A stretch of DNA of 64,000 nucleotides from assembly GCF_029338275.1 (NCBI RefSeq), contig NZ_CP119790.1, positions 124,001-188,000 of the forward strand, read 5' to 3'. The DNA comes from Haloarcula ordinaria. GTDB lineage: Archaea; Halobacteriota; Halobacteria; Halobacteriales; Haloarculaceae. The notes under the pieces are model-generated. The model had not been told where the DNA came from, ran no database searches, and saw only the letters and a program-made list of their open reading frames with translations. The position numbers and the translations under genes are program-made. Shown in pieces: positions 34,066-42,787 of the stretch (its first letter is position 1; each line of letters opens with the position of its first letter).

Positions 34066-36014
34066 ACTACCGCGACACAGCATTCGTCGCCGGTGTCGTC
34101 TCGCTCGTTCTCGCGGGTATCGCCATCGTCTCGCCGGGAACGATTCCGGCCAGCCCCGACAGAATCGTCATCTCTGCACTCGGCGTGCTACCGCTTCTAC
34201 AGGCGCTGCGAGTCATTCGGGCCAGCGCGCTGACCCGGCTGGACGAAGCGGAATTTCCGACCCCAGAACTGCCCGTCGCGACACAAGCGCCCGGCGAGGA
34301 GTTCGAGTCCGCGCTGAACCAGTTTTTGGGCTTGAAGAACTTCTACGCAGTCCGGAGCCGTATTCGGGAAGGACTCTCCATGGCCGCAATCGCCGCCTTG
34401 ACGCAGTACAGTGGCTATTCGGAAGCAGAAGCCAGAGAGCAGCTGAACGCAAAGTCGTGGACAGACGACGTCTACGCTGGCGCGTTTCTTGCCGACGAAG
34501 ATACCCCGAAACAGTCGATAAGCGCCCGACTTCGAAACGTGGCCCGGGGGGAGATCACCTTACAGCGAAACATCAGACACACAGTGGACGCGATAGCCGC
34601 CGTCACTGGGGTCACGTCCAGTCCTGACGCCAGCACAGGGACCGACCAGCGCAGTGTCGACGAGTCAGAATCCTCCCCGGAATCTTCGTCTACCGGTTTT
34701 TCAGCATCGAAGCCCACCGGTGACGGCGACGGTGTCGTCACGCGTGACATTCATCCGACCGGTCACTGGCAGGGAGTGAGTGTCATCGCTCTCGTCGGAA
34801 TCGGAGCGGGCATGCTGGTCGAACAACCGGCTGTCCTACTCGCCGGCGTCGTGGGAATCGCCTATGCCGCATTCGCTCGTTCCGGCGCTCTGGAGCCGGG
34901 TCGCGTGACGGTCGAGCGGACGCTCAGCGACCACCGACCAGATCCCGGAGACACAGTCGCCGTGTCGGTGACCGTTTCGAACGAGAGCGGCGGAACCTTG
35001 GCCGACCTCCGCATCGTCGACGGTGTGCCGGAGGCACTGGAAGTCACCGACGGCTCACCGCGGTTCGGGACGGCACTCAGCCCGGAATCCAGCGCGACGT
35101 TCGAGTACGAAGTTACGGCCAGACGAGGGGTCCACGATTTCGGAGACACGGTTGTCGCGGGCCGGGACCTCGCAGCCGAGTTGGAACAGGAGCAGGCACA
35201 TCACTTCGAGTCCACGATAACGTGTATCCCTGCGCTGAGACCGTTGAACGTTCGGGTGCCGCTTCGCGACCGCGCGACGCAGTACGTCGGCCAGGTGGAA
35301 ACAGCGGGTGGCGGCCCAGGCGTCGAGTTCCACTCGACACGCGACTACCGTTCCGGCGACCCGTTGAGCCGTATCGACTGGAACCGTCGCGCCCGGACGG
35401 GCGAACTGACCACCATCGATTTTCGCGAGGAGCGCTCGACGAGTGTCCTCCTTCTAGTCGACGTGCGGGAAGCAGCGTACCGCTCTGCAGCCCCTCACAC
35501 AGCCCATGCCGTCGACCGCGCGGTCGACGCCGCCGGGCAGGTCTTCGCGACGCTCGTCGATACGGGCAACCGAGTCGGTATTGCTGCATATGGCTCCGAT
35601 TCGTGCTGGCTCTCTCCGAGCTCTGGCGCCGGCCACACTGCCGCCGCCCGCGAGATGCTCGCGACTCACGATGCCTTCTCGCCGGTTCCCAAGGAATCTC
35701 GACCGAGTTCAGTGCCGTGGGAGAACCGCCTCCGCAAGCGACTCTCCGCCGGGACGCAGGTCATGTTCTTCTCGCCGCTCTGTGACGAACACAGCGCTGG
35801 GTTGGCTCGACGACTGGACGAATACGGGTATCCCGTCTCTATCGTCACCCCGGATCCGACTGCCGACCGCACGCCGGGCCACCGGCTCGCTCGCATCGCA
35901 CGGGCCCTCCGTCTCTCGCGGCTCCGGGGTGCGGGGATTCCAGTCATCGACTGGGAAACCGACACGCATCTCGAAGGTGCGCTCGCTCGCTTCATCGGGC
36001 GGTGGTCGAAATGA
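34062..36014 (+). CDS. DUF58 domain protein with N-terminal membrane/helical extension
   Basis: The 650-residue protein has two N-terminal helices (FVAGVVSLVLAGIAIVSPG and a second near residue 40) followed by a helical region to about residue 180. A second membrane hairpin (near 'VSVIALVGIGAGMLVEQPAVLLAGVVGIAYAAF') precedes a beta-domain and then the DUF58 core 'GVEFHSTRDYRSGDPLSRIDWNRRARTGELTTIDFREE' and the VWA-like 'SVLLLVDVREAAY'. The first 180 residues look like a separate module joined to a typical DUF58 protein. It overlaps both neighbours (ATGA upstream, 4 bases downstream), so the three genes form one operon, with a MoxR ATPase converging on it. Confidence 0.85.
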   Translation: MNYRDTAFVAGVVSLVLAGIAIVSPGTIPASPDRIVISALGVLPLLQALRVIRASALTRLDEAEFPTPELPVATQAPGEEFESALNQFLGLKNFYAVRSRIREGLSMAAIAALTQYSGYSEAEAREQLNAKSWTDDVYAGAFLADEDTPKQSISARLRNVARGEITLQRNIRHTVDAIAAVTGVTSSPDASTGTDQRSVDESESSPESSSTGFSASKPTGDGDGVVTRDIHPTGHWQGVSVIALVGIGAGMLVEQPAVLLAGVVGIAYAAFARSGALEPGRVTVERTLSDHRPDPGDTVAVSVTVSNESGGTLADLRIVDGVPEALEVTDGSPRFGTALSPESSATFEYEVTARRGVHDFGDTVVAGRDLAAELEQEQAHHFESTITCIPALRPLNVRVPLRDRATQYVGQVETAGGGPGVEFHSTRDYRSGDPLSRIDWNRRARTGELTTIDFREERSTSVLLLVDVREAAYRSAAPHTAHAVDRAVDAAGQVFATLVDTGNRVGIAAYGSDSCWLSPSSGAGHTAAAREMLATHDAFSPVPKESRPSSVPWENRLRKRLSAGTQVMFFSPLCDEHSAGLARRLDEYGYPVSIVTPDPTADRTPGHRLARIARALRLSRLRGAGIPVIDWETDTHLEGALARFIGRWSK

Positions 36015-36505
36015 CGAGAGTCGACCGGGGACCGGCCCCGCTCAGTCGCTCCGTATCGTTGGGTGTCGCAGTCGTCGCCTGGGCAACGAGTGGCCTGTAC
36101 TCCTGGGCCGCACTCGCCGTCGGAACAGCCGGGCTCCTCCTCCTCGTGATTGCACTCCTGCGCGGACTGCGTGCCGCCGTCCCGCTTGGCACGTTCGGAC
36201 TGTTCATCGGTGCGATTGCCGCCGGCATCCAGGGAGCCCCGGTCCTCCCGGTGCTCCTTGGCGTTACGTGTGCGGTGCTCGCCGGGGATATCGGGAACAG
36301 TTCGATCAGCATCGGGAACCAGCTCGGCCGAGCAGCCGATACGACCCGTCTCGAAACTGTCCGCGTCGCTACGAGCATTACCGTCGGAGTCCTCACCGCG
36401 GGTGTCGGGTACGGACTCTATCGCTCTGGAACAAGCGGCCAACCGGTCGTCGCTCTCGGGTTCCTGCTGGTCGCAGCGTTCCTGTTGGTCGAGACGCTCC
36501 GTTAA
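36011..36505 (+). CDS. small multi-pass membrane protein of the DUF58/MoxR cluster
   Basis: The ATG at 36011 overlaps the DUF58 stop codon and gives 164 residues with about five hydrophobic segments (SVSLGVAVVAWATSGLYSWAA, GTAGLLLLVIALLRGLR, and three more) and almost no soluble part. No enzymatic motif is visible. Its position in the operon indicates a membrane partner of the DUF4129/DUF58 proteins. Its stop overlaps by 4 bases the stop of the convergent MoxR gene. Confidence 0.75.
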   Translation: MTRVDRGPAPLSRSVSLGVAVVAWATSGLYSWAALAVGTAGLLLLVIALLRGLRAAVPLGTFGLFIGAIAAGIQGAPVLPVLLGVTCAVLAGDIGNSSISIGNQLGRAADTTRLETVRVATSITVGVLTAGVGYGLYRSGTSGQPVVALGFLLVAAFLLVETLR

Positions 36506-37452
36506 TCCACGGTCGGGACCGGCGTATCGTCAAGCACGTCCTCGATTACAGCACTCTTCTCGACTCCCTCGACGCGAGCGTCTGGTGTCAACACTAGTCG
36601 ATGGGCGAGCACCGGAACCGCGATCGATTTCACTGCGTCCGGGGTCACGTACTCACGTCCCGAGATGACCGCACGGGCCCGAGCGGTCTCGTACAGGCGT
36701 TGCGTTCCGCGTGGCGAGACGCCGATGGACACTCTCGGGTCGTTTCGCGTCGCGCGGCAGATATCCAGGATGTACGAATGGATGTCCTGGTCGACGCGAA
36801 CTGTCTCCGGAACGTGCTGGAGCTCTCGCACCTCGTCGACCGAGAGGACCGATTCGACGGATGGGCTCCGGTCCTCCCGATTCTCCCGTCGACGGAGGAG
36901 TTCGGCCTCGCCCTCGTAACTTGGATAGCCCATCTTCGCTTTGACCGCGAACCGATCGATTTGCGCCTCGGGGAGCGAAAATGTCCCCTCTTGCTCGACC
37001 GGATTCTGCGTCGCGATGACGAAGAACGGATCCGGTAACTCGTGGGTCTCCCCGTCGACAGTTACCTGCTGCTCTTCCATCGCCTCCAGAAGTGCGCTCT
37101 GGGTTTTCGGGGGCGCCCGGTTGATCTCGTCGGCCAACACTACGTGTGCAAAGATCGGCCCCTCGTTGAACTCGAAGGTTCGATCACGCTCATCGAAGAC
37201 GTGCGTTCCGGTGACGTCCGACGGAAGCAGGTCGGGCGTAAATTGGATCCGCGAGAACGACAGCCCAAGTGCCGTCGCGAGGCTCCGAGCGGTCAACGTC
37301 TTGCCCGTTCCGGGGACGTCCTCAAGCAAGACGTGTCCTTGGGCGAGGACACCGAGCAGAACGGTCTCGAGAAACGTTCGGTCGGCGATGACCGCTTGTT
37401 CGACCGCTGTTAGTACGGCGTCGGATTCTGAATGAGCGTCGGCGATGTCCAT
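36502..37452 (-). CDS. MoxR-family AAA ATPase
   Basis: The 316-residue protein has Walker A in 'LEDVPGTGKTLTARSLA', Walker B 'VVLADEINRAPPKTQSALLEAM', sensor 1 'FVIATQNPVEQEGTFSLPEAQIDRF', and the MoxR C-terminal lid with 'GVSPRGTQRLYETARARAVISGREYVTPDAV'. All ATPase motifs are intact. MoxR proteins act as chaperone-like ATPases for VWA/DUF58 partners, here encoded by the convergent operon whose last gene overlaps this one by 4 bases. Confidence 0.93.
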   Translation of the reverse strand: MDIADAHSESDAVLTAVEQAVIADRTFLETVLLGVLAQGHVLLEDVPGTGKTLTARSLATALGLSFSRIQFTPDLLPSDVTGTHVFDERDRTFEFNEGPIFAHVVLADEINRAPPKTQSALLEAMEEQQVTVDGETHELPDPFFVIATQNPVEQEGTFSLPEAQIDRFAVKAKMGYPSYEGEAELLRRRENREDRSPSVESVLSVDEVRELQHVPETVRVDQDIHSYILDICRATRNDPRVSIGVSPRGTQRLYETARARAVISGREYVTPDAVKSIAVPVLAHRLVLTPDARVEGVEKSAVIEDVLDDTPVPTVD

Positions 37453-37628
37453 TATGCTGAATTCACGCTGCAGGGTACGCGTTTGTTGACGACGAGTACG
37501 CTGTCACGTGTGGGTTATGGAAGCATGTATTCACTGTTTTCGGTACAATCTGACCGAGTCATTCATCGTGGCTAGATCGGTGCGCGATGAGGACGGGGCT
37601 GTCTCGAAAATCGCCATCCCAGCGTAGT

Positions 37629-37645
37629 TATGTCGCAGCGACATA
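37629..37645. promoter_or_regulatory. 17-base perfect palindrome, probable operator
   Basis: TATGTCGCAGCGACATA is a perfect palindrome around a central A. It ends 9 bases before the ATG at 37655, where a bound repressor would block initiation. No regulator gene is adjacent. Confidence 0.6.
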
Positions 37646-37654
37646 GACTGACCG

Positions 37655-38578
37655 ATGAGTGAGTTAGCCTACGAAAACGCCGGCTACCGGCGATTATTCG
37701 GTGGGGATGGACTCTCGTTCGGTATCGGATTTCCGCTCACTGGCGAACGAGAGTCCACGCCGGTCGTCGAAGACGAACTCCGACTCGCGAAACACGCTGA
37801 ATCGGTCGGATTCGATGGGATCTGGGCGCGAGACGTCCCGACGTATTGGCCACGGTTCGGTGACGCTGGTGGGGCATTCGACCCGTGGCCTCTGTTATCG
37901 TATCTCGCTGCGCACACGGAGGGCATTGCATTGGGCACAGCGAGCGTCGTGTTGCCGTTACGGCACCCGATTCACGTCGCGAAGACTGCGGCGACGGTTG
38001 ACCGCTTGTCCGATGGACGGCTCGTCCTCGGTATCGCATCCGGTGACCGTGACCCGGAGTATCCGGCCTTCGGCGTCGACCCGGACGGCCGTGGTCAGGC
38101 AGTCCGTGATAGTGTAGAGGTGCTTCGCACGCTCTGGCGCGAGGAATATCCGGTAATCGATGGCCCCTGGGGACGACTCGACGGGGAACTCGACGTGCTC
38201 CCGAAACCGACGACAGACACGCTGCCACTCATCCCGACAGGCTACGCCCGCCAGTCACTCGAGTGGATCGCTGAACACGGTGACGGCTGGCTGTTCTACC
38301 ATCTTCCCGACGGGACACTCCAGAGTTATCTCGAGGAGTGGCGCGAGCTCACGACCGACAAACCGTTCGTAATCGCCGTTCGTGTCGGGTTCGCGGACGA
38401 TGTTGGTGCGGAACCCGAGCCGCTTCACCTCGGCTATCGGGCAGGCATCGATTGGTTCCGTCGGTACTTTCGCCGTCTCGAGGAGTACGGCCTCGATCAC
38501 GTCATCGTGAGTCTGGTCACCGACGAGCCAGAGAGCGCAATGACGACGTTCGCTGATTCGATTATAGCCGAACACTAA
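37655..38578 (+). CDS. luciferase-like (LLM class) flavin-dependent oxidoreductase
   Basis: The 307-residue protein has the LLM TIM-barrel features: 'LSFGIGFPLTG' strand 1, 'RLAKHAESVGFDGIWARDVP', 'GIALGTASVVLPLRHPIHVAKTAATVDRLSDGRLVLGIASGD', and 'RDPEYPAFGVD'. This matches the short luciferase-type family sometimes called BA3436-like rather than F420 enzymes, although haloarchaea also use F420. It would oxidise or reduce a substrate with reduced flavin. A palindromic operator immediately upstream suggests tight ligand-responsive control. It is the last chromosomal-style gene before the AT-richer accessory zone. Confidence 0.85.
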   Translation: MSELAYENAGYRRLFGGDGLSFGIGFPLTGERESTPVVEDELRLAKHAESVGFDGIWARDVPTYWPRFGDAGGAFDPWPLLSYLAAHTEGIALGTASVVLPLRHPIHVAKTAATVDRLSDGRLVLGIASGDRDPEYPAFGVDPDGRGQAVRDSVEVLRTLWREEYPVIDGPWGRLDGELDVLPKPTTDTLPLIPTGYARQSLEWIAEHGDGWLFYHLPDGTLQSYLEEWRELTTDKPFVIAVRVGFADDVGAEPEPLHLGYRAGIDWFRRYFRRLEEYGLDHVIVSLVTDEPESAMTTFADSIIAEH

Positions 38579-38610
38579 CGCACGACCTAGCAATACCCAC
38601 AATCCTCACA

Positions 38611-38654
38611 TCACCGCACTCAATCGTGTCTCACGTCACCGCACTCAATCGTGT
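38611..38654. repeat. two 19-base direct repeats, 25-base period
   Basis: TCACCGCACTCAATCGTGT occurs at 38611-38629 and again at 38636-38654, directly after the LLM gene. The meaning is unknown; duplication at an integration junction or a protein-binding array are options. Confidence 0.6.
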
Positions 38655-39457
38655 TATTCACCTCCCACTGACAAGGTCTGGAACGAAGCGAACCGCATTG
38701 TTTGATTCCACCAGTATATTACACTCCACCCAATCGACTCCAGATGAATGTAGGTTTGATTTACCCAGGAAGGCTTCGAATCCGGTTTGTTCTGAGCTAT
38801 TCCCTTGATATTTCCAGGCAGAGCGGAGCCTGCACGGATTTTGACGAAACCACAAAACATAGACCCGATGGATTCGTCGAACATATTGTCCCACAAGGGA
38901 CCTATCCGAGCCACCACACGGTTGCTTGGCATAGTGCCGGGCTGGCAACCCGAAATCACTGCTTTTCTGTGACATTGCTTATAAGTTTGGTAAATGTAGA
39001 GATAGTGCGTAGTTCCCAGTGACGGAACCCAAGATATTCCATCTTCTATCCGCTGTAAGTCGTCTGCAGAACGAACCCGAACGAGTTTCAATCCTTTCAA
39101 ATATCTGTATAAACTCGATAGTTTCCCGTAAGTAATCAGTTATCCGATTCGACATCTTCAGTCGGATGGTTGATTCAGCAATACCTCGTTCCTTCATGGT
39201 TGCTTGCTCTAATTACGTTGGTCCGATGCTGAGAGTCACTTCGTTCAAAGAGAGAGCGAGACGTCGATTACAGGATTAACTACAGTAGCGTCGGTTGACG
39301 ATGTTTGTTGGTTAAGATTTGAAGCGAGTCGGAGCGAGTTGAGAGCACAGACATTGAGGAGATCGACACAACAACCACTGTGCGGGTAGCGTTTCGATGA
39401 CCACTGCTTGATTACTTTTCCGTCGGACGTGCTTGGGACGGGAACTATATGCGATAG

Positions 39458-39475
39458 ACACCTCTATCGATGTGT
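39458..39475 (+). repeat. origin-type repeat copy 1
   Basis: ACACCTCTATCGATGTGT, exact consensus in forward orientation. It is an imperfect 9+9 palindrome. Confidence 0.75.
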
Positions 39476-39604
39476 TTTGCTTCGTAGATCAGTCGCAGTT
39501 CGGCGAGCTGTAACCCCAGATTACGGAGACAGTGTAGGTTTTGACAAAAAAGGAGGTAAGGAGCGAGGTGAAACGATCGAGATGTAGAGAGGACCTGGAC
39601 AGAC

Positions 39605-39622
39605 ACACCTCTATCGATGTGT
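39605..39622 (+). repeat. origin-type repeat copy 2
   Basis: ACACCTCTATCGATGTGT, identical to copy 1 and in the same orientation. Confidence 0.75.
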
Positions 39623-39802
39623 TCGGTTTGAACGTGTACGTCCGGAACAACGCGAGAGATTTCACCCTCGGGCGACGAACACGCGAAGAAACAGATGATA
39701 GAGGCGTAATAACGGACGATAACCGATGATTGGTCCGAGCGCCTATCCAGCAACTCGAGCGAAAGCAGGCGATCAGTGACATCGACTGAATCTACACATC
39801 GA

Positions 39803-39820
39803 ACACATCGATAGAGGTGT
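39803..39820 (-). repeat. origin-type repeat copy 3 (inverted)
   Basis: ACACATCGATAGAGGTGT on the plus strand, the exact reverse complement of copies 1 and 2. Confidence 0.75.
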
Positions 39821-40006
39821 GTGTGTGAGTGTTCTAGTCTAGAAAGCTAGAAGAAGAGAAGAGAAACTGCGAAATCACCAGACCATCACACAAGAAATAA
39901 ACGTGGAGACAGTCGTAAAGAACCTATAACTCCTTCAAACCGGCTCTTCTGTCGGTAACAATCAGTCGAGTCACCTCGTGAGAGCCCCCTACTCCCCCCC
40001 TCTCGA

Positions 40007-40026
40007 ACACATCGATAGAGGGGTGT
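40007..40026 (-). repeat. origin-type repeat copy 4 (inverted, GG insertion)
   Basis: ACACATCGATAGAGGGGTGT: inverted orientation with two extra G residues before the terminal GTGT. The mirror variant recurs at copies 6 and 9. Confidence 0.7.
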
Positions 40027-40191
40027 GGGTCCTCATATAGATCATTCACGGCGACTCATCGCTAGGTAACGGAATCACTCGACGGCCGGTTCGCACTCGT
40101 TCATACACATCGTTACACCTTCGCTACTTTCCGTATCTCTTTCCCTCTCACTGCGGTGGAACCCACTTATCGGAAACTCTGTCCGCGAATC

Positions 40192-40208
40192 ACACATCGA
40201 TAGAGGTG
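40192..40208 (-). repeat. origin-type repeat copy 5 (inverted), at the orc1 5' end
   Basis: ACACATCGATAGAGGTG, inverted orientation. It overlaps the GTG at 40206, so that codon is an unlikely start for orc1, and the initiator could bind its own promoter here. Confidence 0.7.
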
Positions 40209-40232
40209 CGAACACTTTTGGTCATCGCCTGT

Positions 40233-41783
40233 ATGTGTTCCGATATGGTCTCTGAGGACCCCACCTCGGATGATGGCTCCCCGCAGGCGGATTCCTCATC
40301 ATCGACCCAGGTAGACCTCTCTACTGGAAGTCGTGAGGAATCTACATCCGAAGAGGGAAAATCGCAAACGGATGATTTTCGCGCTTCAGAAGACGTGTCT
40401 GATTTGGGAACCCCAGTCGATATTCCGGACTCTGAAACCGACGGCTATGAAACCGACGTTCCATCCACAGCGGACGACGTCAGTACCGGTAAGACGTCTA
40501 TCGAGGAGATGCTCCTCGAATTCGACGAACAGGACGGGGTAATCCGCGATCGGGAGTTGCTAGACCCCAACCACGTCGTCGAAGAAGACCGAATCGTCGG
40601 TCGAGACGAACAGCTGCAGGAGATCACCAAGATGCTCCGTGTTGCGCTTGGTGACAACCGGCCACCCAATCTGTTCCTGTACGGTCCATCGGGCACGGGC
40701 AAATCATTGATTACCAAAGCCGTCTGCAAGAACATCAGCCAAATCTGCCGCACACGGGACATCCGATTCGGCACGGTCGAGATCAACTGCCAGGACCTCG
40801 ATACGCTCGGAATCGGCGTCTACGAACTCGCGACACAGGCCGCTAAGGAGGCAGATGTGGAACTGGAAGTCGCGAAACACGGCGTCGCAACGAAAGAAAA
40901 ATGGGACGAGCTGTATCGCATCATCAACGAGAACTTCGATTCGGTCGTTATCGTCCTCGACGAACTGGATATGCTGGTCGGACGTCGTGATAAACAAGAG
41001 CCTGCGTTCTCCCGCCTCCTCTATCAGCTCTCCCGTGCCAGCGGTGACGAGGATATCTCGACACACATCTCGGTCGTCGCCATCTCGAACGACACCAAGA
41101 TGATGGAGTCAGTCGGCAGCCGTGCCTTGAGTTCGTTCACGCCGGAAGACGTCCACTTCACTGATTACGACGCTAACCAGCTCAAAGATATACTCCACCG
41201 TCGTAAGGACGCGTTCTACGACGGCGTCCTCGATGAAAGCGTCATCCCACTCGCCGCTGCGTTTGCAGCTCAGACTCACGGAGACGCCAGGAAGGCAATC
41301 GATCTCGTCCGGGTTGCAGGGAATCTCGCCGAAAGGGAGGGGTCGACACGCGTCAGCGAAGAGCACGTTCGGAAGGCTCAAGACAAGGTCGAGAAGAACC
41401 GTGTGCTCGAGGTCGTCCGTGGAATCAGCACCCAGAAGAAACTCTGCCTCTACGCTACCGCTGCCGTCGCAGCAGAATCCGATGACGAAACCGCACGGAG
41501 TACGACTGGTTACCGAGTGTATCAGTTCCTGACAGAGTCTATCGACGCTGACCAGTACCACCAGGAGACGTACGTCAACAAGATGAAGGAGATGACGACA
41601 TACTCCCTGGTCGATTTCGAGCGTCGCAGTCACGGGCCTACCTCCGGAATGTTCCTCGAGTTCCAGTTCGGTGAACGGCCCCAGACGATTCTCGAGACGC
41701 TCCGCGAGGACTCCAGGGTCGAGATGCTCTCTCCGGACGAAGTCCAGACTGTCGTTCACGCACAATTACGAAACGAGCGCTAG
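40233..41783 (+). CDS. orc1: Orc1/Cdc6-type replication initiator
   Basis: ATG 40233 (or 40245, MVSEDPTSDDG) gives about 512-516 residues. An acidic, Ser/Thr-rich N-terminal extension of roughly 80-100 residues precedes the AAA+ core: Walker A GPSGTGKS (residues 147-154 from 40245), Walker B 'VVIVLDELDMLVGRR', sensor 1 'VVAISNDTKMM', and arginine-rich sensor 2 'THGDARKAIDLVRVAG'. The C-terminal 120 residues form the DNA-binding winged helix. Orc1/Cdc6 binds repeated origin boxes and loads the MCM helicase. Here five boxes precede and four follow the gene, with those nearest the gene in opposite orientation on the two sides. This marks a replication origin, probably of a plasmid-like replicon. 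Confidence 0.93.
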   Translation: MCSDMVSEDPTSDDGSPQADSSSSTQVDLSTGSREESTSEEGKSQTDDFRASEDVSDLGTPVDIPDSETDGYETDVPSTADDVSTGKTSIEEMLLEFDEQDGVIRDRELLDPNHVVEEDRIVGRDEQLQEITKMLRVALGDNRPPNLFLYGPSGTGKSLITKAVCKNISQICRTRDIRFGTVEINCQDLDTLGIGVYELATQAAKEADVELEVAKHGVATKEKWDELYRIINENFDSVVIVLDELDMLVGRRDKQEPAFSRLLYQLSRASGDEDISTHISVVAISNDTKMMESVGSRALSSFTPEDVHFTDYDANQLKDILHRRKDAFYDGVLDESVIPLAAAFAAQTHGDARKAIDLVRVAGNLAEREGSTRVSEEHVRKAQDKVEKNRVLEVVRGISTQKKLCLYATAAVAAESDDETARSTTGYRVYQFLTESIDADQYHQETYVNKMKEMTTYSLVDFERRSHGPTSGMFLEFQFGERPQTILETLREDSRVEMLSPDEVQTVVHAQLRNER

Positions 41784-41833
41784 ATAGCGTTGAGTGTCGC
41801 GAGTAGTTTCCGCAATCCATACAACTACTTCTC

Positions 41834-41853
41834 ACACCCCTCTATCGATGTGT
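41834..41853 (+). repeat. origin-type repeat copy 6 (CC variant)
   Basis: ACACCCCTCTATCGATGTGT, forward orientation, 51 bases after the orc1 stop. Confidence 0.75.
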
Positions 41854-42000
41854 AATCGTTCGATAGAGCCGCTAATATGCGCACTTTCAGCATATGAATC
41901 TCCAACTGAAGATGGGGTTTAGAATTTCAACGTTGCCAGCTTCGGTATTGGTTACGGCCTCTGAGATTTCGAATATAATGGTGCTGGCACAACCAGCCAC

Positions 42001-42018
42001 ACACCTCTATCGATGTGT
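42001..42018 (+). repeat. origin-type repeat copy 7
   Basis: ACACCTCTATCGATGTGT, exact consensus, upstream of the small gene at 42100. Confidence 0.75.
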
Positions 42019-42075
42019 ATTCTCGAGGTAGGTCGATACGGTTCTTAACCCACAAAACTTAGAAAATCGCCGCCA

Positions 42076-42085
42076 TGTTGGTTAA
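42076..42085 (+). promoter_or_regulatory. TGTTGGTTAA motif before the 107-residue gene
   Basis: TGTTGGTTAA matches 10 of the 11 bases of the inverted-repeat arm at 32937-32947 and the copy at 39305-39315. It ends 14 bases before the ATG at 42100, where a bound protein could influence that gene. Confidence 0.3.
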
Positions 42086-42099
42086 ACAGGAGCATATCG

Positions 42100-42423
42100 A
42101 TGGCTTACGAACCACCGACCCCTCATGGAAGTCTACCGACAGAGCTGGTAAACACGCTCAACGAATCCACGCCCGAACGCCTCCGTGAGGTTGCCAGATA
42201 CGCCGAGGCGTTAGCTGAATATAAGACGCGCGATGACCGTCTCGACGAGACTTCGGACGATGACCGGTTCGAGGAACGGCCAGATGAGCTGCCACCCGAC
42301 GTTCCATCGAAGGCGACGGTCACAATAAAGGAGATCAACGACAATCGCTATTATTACTGGCAATGGAGAGACGGCGACAAAGTGAAGTCGAAGTACAAAG
42401 GGCCGGTTGATTCAGACAAATAG
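42100..42423 (+). CDS. small protein downstream of orc1
   Basis: The 107-residue product starts MAYEPPTPHGSLPTELVNTL, has a helical middle (ERLREVARYAEALAEYKTR), an acidic linker and a C-terminal beta-type segment with 'NRYYYWQWRDGDKVKSKYKGPV', reminiscent of DUF6788-type small proteins often seen on haloarchaeal plasmids. That assignment is from pattern memory and weak. A GGAG element 7 bases before the ATG and a TGTTGGTTAA motif further up support expression. It lies inside the repeat-bounded replication module, so a plasmid-maintenance role is possible. Confidence 0.7.
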   Translation: MAYEPPTPHGSLPTELVNTLNESTPERLREVARYAEALAEYKTRDDRLDETSDDDRFEERPDELPPDVPSKATVTIKEINDNRYYYWQWRDGDKVKSKYKGPVDSDK

Positions 42424-42751
42424 AGACCTGGTGTGCATTCTGCGTCGCTGATATACGCCGACCAACGGCCCTCTTCATTCGATACACTCGAAATACTGCA
42501 TCCGGGAACGCTGTTTGTGCTGTCACCAATATAATGTGTACTTTGATGGTTGATTTGCCCGAGTCTTCTGTCGATACACGGCGATACGGACTTCAGCAGT
42601 ATACTGGAAAGGGGGCTTGAACACAAGTGATCGGTGTAGACGACTTTCAACCCTCGAACCAGCAACCGACGTGCACGTGTTACGAGAACTAAACGGTCGA
42701 GAAAGTGCCTGATATCATAGTATAGTTATTCTATATGGCTATACCGTCTGA
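42424..42751. other. gap before the parA-like gene with AT-rich inverted repeat
   Basis: No gene is supported. At 42721-42735 TATAGTTATTCTATA is a 5-base stem with a TTATT loop, followed by CTATAC repeats just upstream of the parA-like promoter. This could be an autoregulatory or centromere-like site. Confidence 0.45.
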
Positions 42752-42765
42752 CTTATCTTTATACC
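42752..42765 (+). promoter_or_regulatory. TATA box of the parA-like gene
   Basis: CTTATCTTTATACC lies 23-36 bases before the ATG at 42788. Confidence 0.5.
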
Positions 42766-42787
42766 CTCCCGCCACAATTGACCGAGT

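Larger units (their letters stand above)
38579..40232. other. AT-richer non-coding region upstream of orc1
   Basis: About 1.65 kb without a convincing gene. It contains two 19-base direct repeats (38611-38629 and 38636-38654), one TTGTTGGTTAA motif (39305-39315), five copies of the origin-type motif between 39458 and 40208, and purine-rich AT-rich DNA around 39840-39960 that could unwind. Minus-strand frames around 38654-39197 have atypical composition and no recognisable domain. Confidence 0.55.

Noticed and set aside
38654..39197. Minus-strand frames upstream of the origin
   Set aside because: Composition is unlike haloarchaeal proteins, no domain is recognised, and the frames overlap one another.
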